Positions 23,201 through 32,700 of a stretch of 64,000 nucleotides of DNA are shown here, piece by piece. Within the stretch, counting starts at the first letter, position 1, and every line of letters begins with the position of its first letter. Source of the DNA: Sympetrum striolatum (lineage: Eukaryota > Arthropoda > Insecta > Odonata > Libellulidae); assembly GCA_947579665.1 (NCBI GenBank), contig OX388346.1, positions 86,802,615 through 86,866,614 on the forward strand, given 5' to 3'. Position numbers and translations under genes: made by a program. The notes beneath the pieces are model-generated. The model searched no databases. It had not been told where the DNA came from and saw nothing but the letters and a program-made list of their open reading frames with translations.

Positions 23201-25949
23201 GTTTGCCTGCATTTGAAAACACTCATGCAGAAGATTAAAGCAGGACTTTTTTCCTCATTTTTTTAAGCAACTTTCAAGACATTAAACGTGACAAAACTTA
23301 AAGGTTTACAATTTTTTGTGTGAATAACTTACAGTCGGTCCCAAACCCCATTTACGAGGATATGTGTCTTTTTCCATAATCACGCGCTTAATCTTAGCGA
23401 CTATCCCATGATCACAGCTTGCCATTGTTGCAGTAGTCATCATTGCAACACCTGTAAAAGAATTGGAGGAACACGAAGCAAGTTAAACACAATAGGTGAA
23501 CATTTGAGAAAAAAATACTGTCAATCTTAAGTTTAATTATAAAATGAACAAATAAATGAGAGGATTTTTAGGGATGGAAAGAGTAAGGAAGAAAGCCCAT
23601 AGATACGTATGCTTTTCACTGCTAAAGCACATCTTTGCCAACCTGAATGCGAATTGATCTTCATCGAGAGATTACAGGACTCAAATCTCAGTACTTTGCC
23701 AAATTCATCATTCATTCATTCATGGAATTACAAAAATTATACTGAATGTACAGTTTTTGAGTATTTGAACTTGGATTTCCAAACTGCAGGTTACAGAGAT
23801 TGTGGAAAATCAGAGGCCAATCAAAATTGCTACGGCGATTGCAGAAATGCAGCTATCAAAATAGTGATTTAATGAGAAAATAAGGAATCCAACTTGAAGT
23901 AAATAATTACCATAATTACTTGAAAATAATGCACATCCCAGAATACGAGTAAAGTGTTGCTTGCATACTGCAAGCACATCGTTAACACAAATTTTAAGTC
24001 GGCATCATATAGAGTGAGTACTCAAAAGAAAAAAAAATGGATTGAAAATATTCTTAATATTCGCTGAAATGTATTCATCGGGCATCAAACCCGGGTCTTC
24101 CCGGTGATACTTACTATGCAGCACAATAGAAGATCACCATTTCTAACTATGTGTGAAAAGTCAAGCAGAAATATTAGCTGTAACTGCCTCAAACGACGTC
24201 CTTTTCCCTTATATTCCTTATGAGAGAAATGTTAATGTGCTCTGGCATCGAACCCAGGAATAGGAGGGTCTTATGAAATTTTTTTTCTTAAACCACTTCT
24301 TTCCATACAACTTCCAGCCAAGCATGAACTTCCTATCATTTCGATAAGTGCATCAAAAAAATAATGAATAACAAACCCGATGTATTTTAAACGGGAGACA
24401 TATTTACCACCCGGCATCGAACCCGGGTCTTTCTGGTAATACTTTCTATGCAACATAATAGAAGATTACCATCTCCAACTATGTGTGAAAATTCTAGCAG
24501 AAATATTGGCTTCAACTGCCTCAAATGACGCCTTACTTTTCCCTTATATTCCTTATGAGAGAAATATTAATGTGCTCTGGCATCGAACCCAGGAATAATA
24601 CGGTCTTAAGAAATTTTTTACTTAAACAAATTTTTAATATATATCTTCTAGCTGAGCGAGAAGTTCCTTACATTCCGATAAGTGCATCAAAATAATTAAT
24701 GAAAAACTATCCCCATGTATTTTAAATGCAGGATTTTCAAAAATTTGATTATGAAATATATTTATGATTTCTAACCCCATGCCGAATTTTAAGTTTCCAT
24801 GCCATCGGGAAGGGGTCCAAAACAATCATAAAAATCACCACAATGCATTTTAAACGGCCGATTTTTGCCCCGACCTAGCATCAAACCATGGACAATATTC
24901 GAAAATGTCTTTTTGATTTTCGTTGGATATGCACGGTTTCTAGCGATCCCTCGAATTTCAACTCTCTCCTTTTCCGGGAAGTGCCTCAAAAAAATCTCGA
25001 AAATCCCGACCATGTATTCTTACGGAGAAAATCGCAACTTTGGGGCCTTCTGGAATCGAACCCATGACACTGAGGTTCGAAGTCGGCTTTTTCCTGGAGG
25101 TTACATGTTATGGCCAATACGTCTTAAAAATTTCAAGTCTGTGGCACTTGTGGAACATAGTTAGAATTTTGATGCCCTATGAATGAATGAATGTGTATAT
25201 AGGTAATATCCGGAGAAGCGTCTATATATAATAGATATATATATATATAATAGATATAAGTATATCCGGAGAAGCGTCTATATATAATAGATATTTATAA
25301 TGCTGGTAGGCGGCTACCGCAGAAGTCCTACCTAAGTACACATGTTAACCAATTTAAAACTGGTAATTTAAAAAGTTTCATGGGCTAGCCTTTCAATTAT
25401 AAACTGCCAATAGTCTGTAGTCTTTGGAGACTTTTTCAGTGAAAACATAGAGAGCGGTGGAACGTTTTACGAGTTACATGGAGCCAGGGTGAGCTGAAGA
25501 TGCAGCTGCACTACTGAAGAGTGCTGTTGATTCCAATGGTTAGCCCTATTTTTGAGCCGAAAAAAAGACAAAAAAGAAAGGGTGTGCATTATTATCGAGT
25601 AAATACAGTGTACACTCAGGACCATGGGTCTCTGGGAACAAGCAGCCATCACGATTATCAGTGCTCTAATACAATGCTAAAATAAGCAGTGTACCTTATA
25701 GAAGCACTTCACATTCATTAATAGGAATTGAGAAGTCCTAAGCATGTGTGTTACTCCACTGGTATAAGGCAAGTTAGCAATCAGCAAATCGCAAGCAGCA
25801 CTTCTGATATGAGACAATTTTTTCATACCTAAAGCCACAGCTTCTCCTTTGGTGGATACAATTACGATCTCTTCATTCAACTCAATACCATCTTCATAAC
25901 GCAGAACTCCAGGAAGCATAATACGCGCACCATAACACACAGCATTCAC
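17173..25949 (-). CDS. DKC1: dyskerin (H/ACA RNP pseudouridine synthase subunit), C-terminal half, seven exons
   Basis: Dyskerin (Cbf5, Nop60B) is the catalytic subunit of H/ACA ribonucleoproteins and modifies rRNA and snRNA in nucleoli and Cajal bodies. Exons at 25829-25949, 23333-23451, 21792-21895, 21217-21295, 18117-18230, 17581-17658 and 17173-17202 all have GT/AG borders and compatible phases. They encode the PUA RNA-binding domain ([49 protein letters not shown]), the conserved [16 protein letters not shown] segment, and a Lys-rich nuclear tail ending VKSEPD. The catalytic TruB half is not visible upstream. Exon five carries an in-frame TAA, so the product could end there or the copy could be inactive. 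Identity is secure; whether this is the working gene or a partial duplicate is open. Confidence 0.85.
17581..17658 (-). CDS. DKC1: dyskerin exon F (poly-lysine)
   Basis: Acceptor TTTAAAG before 17658, donor GTAATA after 17581; 26 codons in phase 0 at both ends. It encodes ESEGESGDE, then twelve lysines, then DDQEE. Such KKE-type tails are nuclear and nucleolar signals in dyskerins. Confidence 0.75.
18117..18230 (-). CDS. DKC1: dyskerin exon E (Lys-rich tail with in-frame TAA)
   Basis: Acceptor GATTAG before 18230 and donor GTAATG after 18117, both in phase 0. It encodes [20 protein letters not shown] and KLEEEET, then TAA at 18135-18137, then PETVKA. The flanking phases fit only if the whole 38-codon exon was once read through. 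A CAA-to-TAA change is the simplest explanation. Confidence 0.72.
18650..20690 (+). mobile_element. decayed LINE (Jockey/CR1-like)
   Basis: Fragments in changing frames run in the correct order. Endonuclease-domain pieces lie at 18770-19060. Next comes the linker ([42 protein letters not shown], 19150-19450), then [15 protein letters not shown] at 19565. Reverse transcriptase pieces follow: PADFRPISI near 19975, [11 protein letters not shown] near 20190, and the catalytic box [15 protein letters not shown] near 20350-20395. The 3' end near 20670-20690 is AATAAAGG followed by repeated ATT, a usual LINE tail. Many stops show an old, dead copy. Confidence 0.75.
21217..21295 (-). CDS. DKC1: dyskerin exon D (acidic linker)
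   Basis: Acceptor ATTGCAG before 21295 and donor GTGAGT after 21217. Phase agrees with exon C (two bases carried) and leaves phase 0. It encodes an acidic, Glu/Ser-rich linker ([20 protein letters not shown]). Confidence 0.75.
21792..21895 (-). CDS. DKC1: dyskerin exon C
   Basis: Acceptor TTTTAG before 21895, donor GTAATC after 21792; phase 0 in and two bases out. It encodes [20 protein letters not shown] and then [14 protein letters not shown], the conserved stretch that follows the PUA domain. Confidence 0.88.
23333..23451 (-). CDS. DKC1: dyskerin exon B (PUA domain, second part)
   Basis: Acceptor TTTTACAG before 23451, donor GTAAGT after 23333. Its first two bases complete the glycine codon split with exon A. 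It encodes [13 protein letters not shown] and [19 protein letters not shown], the most conserved part of the dyskerin PUA region. Confidence 0.9.
23940..25300. repeat. unclassified dispersed repeat, copy 1 (with internal duplication)
   Basis: The copy begins near GCTTGCATACTGCAAGC (a short palindrome) and includes a ~345-bp module present twice in tandem (about 24070-24410 and 24415-24755). Each module contains GGCATCGAACCCGGGTCTT, whose complement resembles a tRNA-type B box (GGTTCGATGCC). It ends with CGGAGAAGCGTCTATATATA at about 25213 and again at 25266. A related copy lies at 30085-30920 and an inverted partial copy at 33560-33900. No protein is encoded. It could be SINE-like or a nonautonomous DNA element. 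Confidence 0.7.
25829..25949 (-). CDS. DKC1: dyskerin exon A (PUA domain, first part)
   Basis: Acceptor TTGCAG directly precedes GTG at 25949; donor GTATGA follows base 25829. The 121 nt give 40 codons plus one base: [36 protein letters not shown]. The exon starts in phase 0, so the missing upstream exon should end on a codon boundary. Confidence 0.88.
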
Positions 25950-26303
25950 CTGCAAGTACAGAGATTCTAAATTTTCAATTTATACTTCAACAGAAGGACA
26001 GCGAAGTAAACTACAACTATAGAATATTTTTAATACATGAAGTATGATACAAAAATTCACATTCTTATGAGACTTATTGTAAATTTACAAAATCATGTAA
26101 AAGACACTATGATAAGCCATTCAAAAACATTAAATGATTAGATTAAATATATTACCTATATTAAATATTTTCACCTCCAATTTTTTTGCCATCTTCACTA
26201 ACCTAAAGGTTAACCAATTCAAAATCTTAGACTTCAATAAACATGAGTCATAACAATCACCTGCTTCTGAATCATGAAACACGCTGCATATAAATTGATA
26301 TTA

Positions 26304-27679
26304 GGGTCAATCCAAACCAAGTGGTCCAGAAAAAAAATAATTGGTAGTAGTGATATTTAGTGAGTAGATACCTTTAAGTTTGGAGAGCTCAAAAGTAATT
26401 TTTAAATATTTTTAATGCTTACTGTTTGGATATAGCGGCCATTTTAGTACTTTGCCGCACGCGGTTTTTTGCGTTTGCAGGTATCTACGATTTCTTTAAT
26501 TATTCAGCAATGGGTTGCCCTAAGACTTTCAAATAAGCTACATTAAGTTCAGTACACTCTGGCCTATGAAATAAAACCATAATTACATTACAAGATGCAT
26601 TTCTTAAACATATTTAACAGCTTAAAATTATTGGTAAAAAAATACAAAATTCAACTTTTGACAGGAAATTTTTCAAAGAAGAAACAATTTCTCAACCTTA
26701 ATATTTTTTGAACTGTTACACTATATAGTGTAGTTAATTTTCATTAAGTATCAATGTTGGCAAGATTACCATTTAAAAAATATTCTCTTTTAAAAAACGT
26801 GTTTTTGAATTTTTTTCAAATTTTCACTTGCAATATCTTGGTTGGGGGACCAGATAAAAATATGAAAATTGTTTTAGGTTATAGGGTTTAGGGTTTATAT
26901 TTAGGGTAAATTAGGGTTTATATTTGATTAGATGTATTTAAGTCATAAAATTACCATGCCTACATTTAAAAGCCAGTAGTCGCAAAGGCAAAAATATCGC
27001 ATTTTACGCACAAATTGACAATTTTTTAAACTATGTTGCAATTGAATCTCAAAGTTGAAATTAATACTGAAGTTTTATATGATTAAGATCTAAAATGTGT
27101 AAAATTTTTATATTTTTATCTGGTCCCCCAACCAAGATATTGCAAGTGAAAATTTGAAAAAAATTCAAAAACACGTTTTTTAAAAGAGAATATTTTTTAA
27201 ATGGTAATCTTGCCAACATTGATACTTAATGAAAATTAACTACACTATATAGTGTAACAGTTCAAAAAATATTAAGGTTGAGAAATTGTTTCTTCTTTGA
27301 AAAATTTCCTGTCATAAGTTGAATTTTGTTCATTTTTTACCAATAATTTTAAGCTGTTAAATATGTTTAAGAAATGCATCTTGTAATGTAATTATGGTTT
27401 TATTTCATAGGCCAGAGTGTACTGAACTTAATGTAGCTTATTTGAAAGTCTAAGGGCAACCCAATGCTGAATAATTTAAGAAATTGTAGATACCTGCAAA
27501 CGCGAAAAACCGTGTGAGGCCAAGTACTAAAATGGCCGCTATATCCAAACAGTAAGCATTAAAAATATTTAAAAATTACTTTTGAGCTCTCCAAACTTAA
27601 AGGTATCTAATCACCAAATATCAATTTTTTCTGAGATGGTCAAGCAACCAGTGTTGGACCACTTGGTATGGATTGACCC
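26304..27679. mobile_element. 1.38-kb fold-back (long inverted repeat) element
   Basis: Arms of about 570 bp (26304-26870 and 27101-27679) are nearly perfect complements, opening GGGTCAATCCAAACCAAGTG on the left and GGGTCAATCCATACCAAGTG read inward from the right. The ~230-bp centre contains repeats of TTAGGGTTTATATT. There is no coding potential. A clear target duplication was not found at the flanks (TGATATTA versus AATAATGA). Confidence 0.85.
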
Positions 27680-27971
27680 AATAATGAAATAAGTAGTATA
27701 GACCATCTGGGCTAAAAATAGCATTCAGTATTGAAAGTTAACCTGTGGAGGTTGAACCTTCACATATAAGACGCATTGAAAGTTAACCTGTGGAGGTTGA
27801 ACCTTCACATATAAGACGCATTGAAAGTTAATCTGTGGAGGTTGAACCTTCACATATAAGACGCATTGAAAGTTAATCTGTGGAGGTTGAACCTTCACAT
27901 ATAAGACGCAGGGAAATTTTTCGAGACATAATTTAGGTAAAAAGGTGCGTCTTATATGCCGTCAAATACGG
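27680..27971. mobile_element. pogo-type MITE fragment with a tandem array
   Basis: The right terminus CTTATATGCCGTCAAATACG is followed by TA at 27972-27973. Sequence from GAAATAAGTAGTATAGACC to the terminus matches the complement of 40214-40350. The left part of the element is missing where the fold-back element ends. Its internal segment has been amplified four-fold. Confidence 0.72.
27731..27910. repeat. 45-bp tandem repeat, exactly four units
   Basis: Units start at 27731, 27776, 27821 and 27866. Each reads TTGAAAGTTAACCTGTGGAG or, in units 3 and 4, the AATCTG variant, and ends ATATAAGACGCA. The homologous MITE at 40.25-40.31 kb has one unit, so the array arose by expansion within this copy. 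Confidence 0.92.
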
Positions 27972-27973
27972 TA

Positions 27974-29345
27974 AGTTATGTTATGACGTGTTTTCATAAT
28001 AATTGAGTTAAATTACTAAATCAGTTTCATATGTTTAAAATAAATTTAACGCATATTTATTCCTTGCAAATTATATTAATTTCTTCACATGTATTGTTAT
28101 TTTCAAAAAATTAATATATATTCCAATGTTTTCTTCTTATAAATGAAGATCAATAAGCACATCATGGTTTTTTTTTGTTAATATATTGTCAACTCTTGCA
28201 AATTTCTAGGGTTACATTTACACTTACATCTTTATTGGGATTTGCAGATTGGCAGACTGTTAGATAAACTCAGTCCTATTTGTTTTCTTGTCTGAACCAT
28301 TCGTAATAAAGTCTCAACTGAAGTCCTCCTTTCAATTTATTACGGCTTATTTTATTCATATATAGTATACAGTGTTATTCTTTGGGGTTCATCCTCCCAA
28401 GCTATTTAAATTTTCAAATTACAAAAGAAAATTCTAAGACATGCAAATACAAGATATTCCACTTTTAGGAAATTCACTGTACTTCCATTTATTTATATAT
28501 TTATCATAGTTGTAGGAGCAATATGAGTTGTTATGAGAATAATGCTGATGTGCATCACTGTATGATACGGAATGTCAATAATTTGCATGCGCTGTTTATA
28601 CGTACTAGGGCACAGCATCTTGTTCCAAGGCACATGGCCTATACAATAAACTGCCAAACTATTCTCAAGGCCAATATGTCAATTGCATCTTTCAAAAGTA
28701 AATTAAAAGCATTCTTAGCTGAGAGAATGTACTACAGCATTGAAGATTTTTTATCACAATGTTTTCCTAGTAATTTTACTTTATTGTGTTATTCTTTCTT
28801 GAGTTAACATGATGGAATCTTTGAAGAATTTTACTATGATATTTGCAATTAATTACAACTGTACGACTGTTTTTGTATTATGTATTTCTTACTGACGTAT
28901 TCTATATCATTGTAATGATCTTTGAATGAAATAAAATAGTAATAAATAGTAATATAATCGTTATGGTTCGACTTAGCGTTAGGAGTTAATGGGAGTTGTT
29001 TTAGCAGTGTTGTGATTTGATTTAACCATGCTATTTTACCATTATTCCTATAATAAATTTTTAATACCATTGTGTTTCTGTTTCGTAACATATTTTTATT
29101 TGTAAAGCCTGAGTGATGATACAATGAAATAAACTTGTGTAATAGTTAAGCAGAGGCGAGAAATTGGCATGGCAGCTGAAGGAAACTATTCTAGCTTCTT
29201 AATCTCATGCGGTAAATATTTCTTAAGCTATTGAATATTTCTGGAGACTGTAGCTTTTGGGTCGACTTATATGTTGAACATAGGCTAAAACCTGAAATTC
29301 ACCTCAAAGTTTTAGGGGTAGACTTAGACTCCGGCATATACGGTA
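27974..29345 (-). mobile_element. MITE (same family as 46382-47207), split by a LINE
   Basis: 27974-28185 and 28950-29345 match the complement of the 46.4-47.2 kb element in order (for example the segments around GATCAATAAGCACATCAT and TATAATCGTTATGGTT). It ends in CCGGCATATACGGTA near 29345. Its left end is replaced by the pogo-type MITE junction at 27971. A LINE fragment is inserted in its middle. Confidence 0.65.
28186..28955 (+). mobile_element. LINE 3' fragment
   Basis: Conceptual translation gives pieces typical of the C-terminus of Jockey/CR1-like ORF2: ILWGSSSQA, LQKKILRHANTRYSTFRKF, then in one open frame (28523-28807) MIRNVNNLHALFIRTRAQHL, NMSIASFKSKLKAFLAERMY and YSIEDFLSQCF. It ends with a TAATAAATAGT-type tail near 28950. 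A short AATATA repeat at both junctions may be the target duplication in the host MITE. Confidence 0.7.
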
Positions 29346-29541
29346 AATAGGATTAGTATCAGTACTCCACTTTTAATCCCAAATAATCTAATTAAATCCC
29401 CAAAAAATATAATTCTCTCCAAGAAATCCAAATGGAGTGAATGCCTCAGATTCAAACTACCTTATAACTTTTTATGAAAATTGTACATATAAATGAATGA
29501 CTGGCAAATAATAGTATCAAAACCAGTTAAAAAGTATTCAC

Positions 29542-29735
29542 CTTTTGGATAGTTTTAACAGAACTAGTTTCATCGCAGCAGCAGCATCCTCTACAGAGTC
29601 ATGACCCTTTGCACCCCAGCACTGGATCTCTTCAGACAGGAACAGCCGGGAAAGTGTGGCAAGTTTCGTTTTCTTAAACCTCTGACCAGTCAAATTAAAT
29701 ATGACACAAGTGTCTATCACATATGGATGCATCAT
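29542..29735 (-). CDS. REXO5: REXO5-like exon 8 (Exo III motif)
   Basis: Acceptor TTTGTCAG before 29735, donor GTGAAT after 29542. It encodes MMHPYVIDTCVIFNLTGQRF, then a linker and GHDSVEDAAAAMKLVLLKL with the catalytic His and final Asp. It leaves two bases. Splicing to dyskerin exon A would give an immediate stop, so this does not form an in-frame fusion. Confidence 0.9.
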
Positions 29736-32700
29736 CTGACAAAGAAAATAAAGATAATAATTATCACTAGTGGGTTGGTTAAAAAATGAAAAAAAGCAAA
29801 ATTACAATTGAATCAAAAAAATAAAACCATTTATTGCAAGCATATTCTCCGAGATTCAAACTGTAGTTTGAATTTGAAAGAGGGCTGAATGTAATTTTTA
29901 AATAGAAAATTTCACAGGTTTAAGAAGTGAATCACATTGTTTTAACTCTTAACTAGATATTTAAAGATAAAACACATATTTCAACATTCTATTAGCAAAA
30001 TTTACAAAACAACTTTGTCTAATTTTACAAAAAAAATATACTAAATCATAAGTTGAGATTTGATTATCAAGATTATCAATTGTAAGATATACGAGTAGAA
30101 TGTAGCTTGCATACTGCAAGCAGATCGACAAAACTAATTTCATATCCGTATCATATCGGGACAGTCCTCAATATAAAAAAATAAGGATTGAAAATATTCT
30201 TAATATTCGCTGCAATTTAATTGTCTGGCATCGAACCCGGGTTTTCCTGGTGAACATACTACTCAGCACAACAGAAGATCACCATCTCTAACTATGTGTA
30301 AAATTCAAGCAGAAATATTGGCTGCAACTGCCTCAAACGACCTCCTACTTTTCCCTTATATTCCTTATGAGAGAAAAGTTATTATGCTCTTGCATCGAAC
30401 CCAAGAATCTTACGGTCTTATGAACTTTTTTTTCTTAAACCAATTCTTACCATACATCTTCTAGCCAAGCACAAACTTCCTGTCATTTCAATAAGTGCAT
30501 CAAAAAAAATAATGAAAAACTACTACCATGTATTTTAAAGGGCAGATATTTGCATCATCCTATCATCGAACCCAGGATATTTTCCGTAAAAGTCATTTAC
30601 GTTTTCGATAGATCATAACCACATATATAGGCTCTTAGAGTTTTGATTCTCTATCTATCCAGGAAGTATTTTTAAAAAATTCCCAAAAACCAAAGCAATA
30701 CATTTAAAAGGGAAAAATCGGGACTTAGGGGTCCTCTGGAATCCAACCCATGACACTGAGGTTCAAAATTGCAATTTTTCTGGCAGTTTCACGTTATGGC
30801 CAATACATCGTAAAAATTTCAAGTCAATGACGCTTGTGGTTTAGCCTGTGAATTAGTATCCTATATATATAGCTATATATATGAATGAATTCGGAGAAGC
30901 ATCTATATATAATAGATATTGTTTATCAAATAATCATTACGTAACGGTGATATTAATGTAACTTTTCTTTGGTGCAGTTGGTTGGATAAAAACAACATGC
31001 TGGGGTGATTATCAAACCACTACAAGACACATTTCAAGTCTCCAAAAGCAATGTGGCAACCCTGTGGAACTTCTAATAGCCAGGACAGGCAGGTTTCCTG
31101 CTGAAACAGGTAATGTTGTAAAAAGAAATAGAAGCTTCGAGTGTATGGGACATTTTTAAATTCATCAATTGAGTGAAGGGCGATGGATTGCATCAATGTT
31201 TGTATGATTACTTTGATGAATTTAAGAACCACTGGTTTTTCTGCTGTTCGGCAAGATGGATTCTGTTGAATATACAACTTGTTCCATCTCCATAATTCTT
31301 TAAACTCTGTTGAAACATAAATAGTGCATGCATGTTTGTGTTCCGCGATTGTTGCATTCTAAACATGTTATATCCCCCATTGTAAGTTGCCATTAACGGG
31401 CTTCTTATGAGGTTATGGAAATTAACATTTGAATGACCCCCAGCTGTCATCAGAACTATTGGGTATTAATCCCAATAGTAATTGGTGGAAAGCATCTACC
31501 GATAAATAAAAATAAACTTTGATGGATTCATTGATGAATTTTAAAATGTGCCTGTAGGTACTTGGTCAATTTGTGAATTTTAGGAAGAAAAACCATTTTC
31601 AGTGACGCAAGACACAAAATGTTTGAGTTTTAATCATTGTACTTATTGTAAATTGACTTTTAAGGCAGGTTTACTTTTGAATGACGATTCACACATTGTA
31701 GGGAAAACTATGTTTGGCATTAATTATAAGATGAAAAAGTGTCTGTGAATAAACATGAGAAATGGAACCACAACCTGAAGTACGGTTTACCAATTCCCAA
31801 AGGTGTCCGTCAGATATCAGGATTGGGAAATACTATTCTTCAAGATTTTTGATAAATTCCCTGAATAACAGTCTTAATAGATAATCTGTAAATATCTGAA
31901 ATAAATTCCTCAACAGTAGATATTAAATGACAAATGAGTCACAGCCGAAGTTCATGGCTTGGTGCTGTCATTTATATAAATTATAGGTACACATAAAACA
32001 TAAGAAAATGAAATCTTATCTTTCTTTAAGGCTAATCACTTTAAGGCTAAGAATAATCACAATGTAGAATCTCCAGCTGTCCTGAGCTGTAATTTAAATA
32101 TGAGCAAGCAGCAGTTATATTTTCTAGTCTACTATCACCAAGAATAAAACAAATATACATTTGTTATTCTTCTTTCATTATATATGTTCTCAATTCCTGG
32201 AAACTCAATTACGGCAAACATTAGGCCAGGAGTTAGGCATTTCTTTCACAAAAACTAGGTTGAATATCATGCTGTTTTACAGTTCTCTAGGTCTTACTCT
32301 CTCTACTCAAGCATGTATTTTCTAAAGCAATTTAGGTTTCTTTAGTGTCTGCTGATAATCTAGGTATACACATTCATTTTTCCTCTCTCCATTGTCAAAT
32401 TGACTTGCAGAGTAATTTGTGAATAAAAATTTGTGAAATAAATCAATATATTCTTCAAGCCTTTTTAATGAGTAGCTTAGTGAGAATTAGGAGCAATCAC
32501 ATATTCTTGGAAAAGCAAATGTCAAATAACTATCTTTCATTCAGAAACATCAAAAATAAAACATGTAACAAAAATAACCCACCTTCATTGCATGAAGATC
32601 ACAGTTGAGGGATTGGCCAACTAAGATAGCATCAGGAGGTAAAAGATTTCTCAGGTCTTTCTGTACATCGGAGAGCTGAGTTTCTACACCCTTCAGATGG

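Noticed and set aside
26878..26935. TTTAGGG-like runs in the centre of the fold-back element
   Set aside because: Resembles plant-type telomere repeats, but only a few irregular copies occur, separated by ATATT. Arthropod telomeres usually use TTAGG. Treated as part of the element's spacer.
25829..29735. A true REXO5-dyskerin fusion protein
   Set aside because: Joining exon 8 (two bases carried) to the dyskerin acceptor gives an immediate TGA, so no in-frame fusion exists with the visible splice sites.
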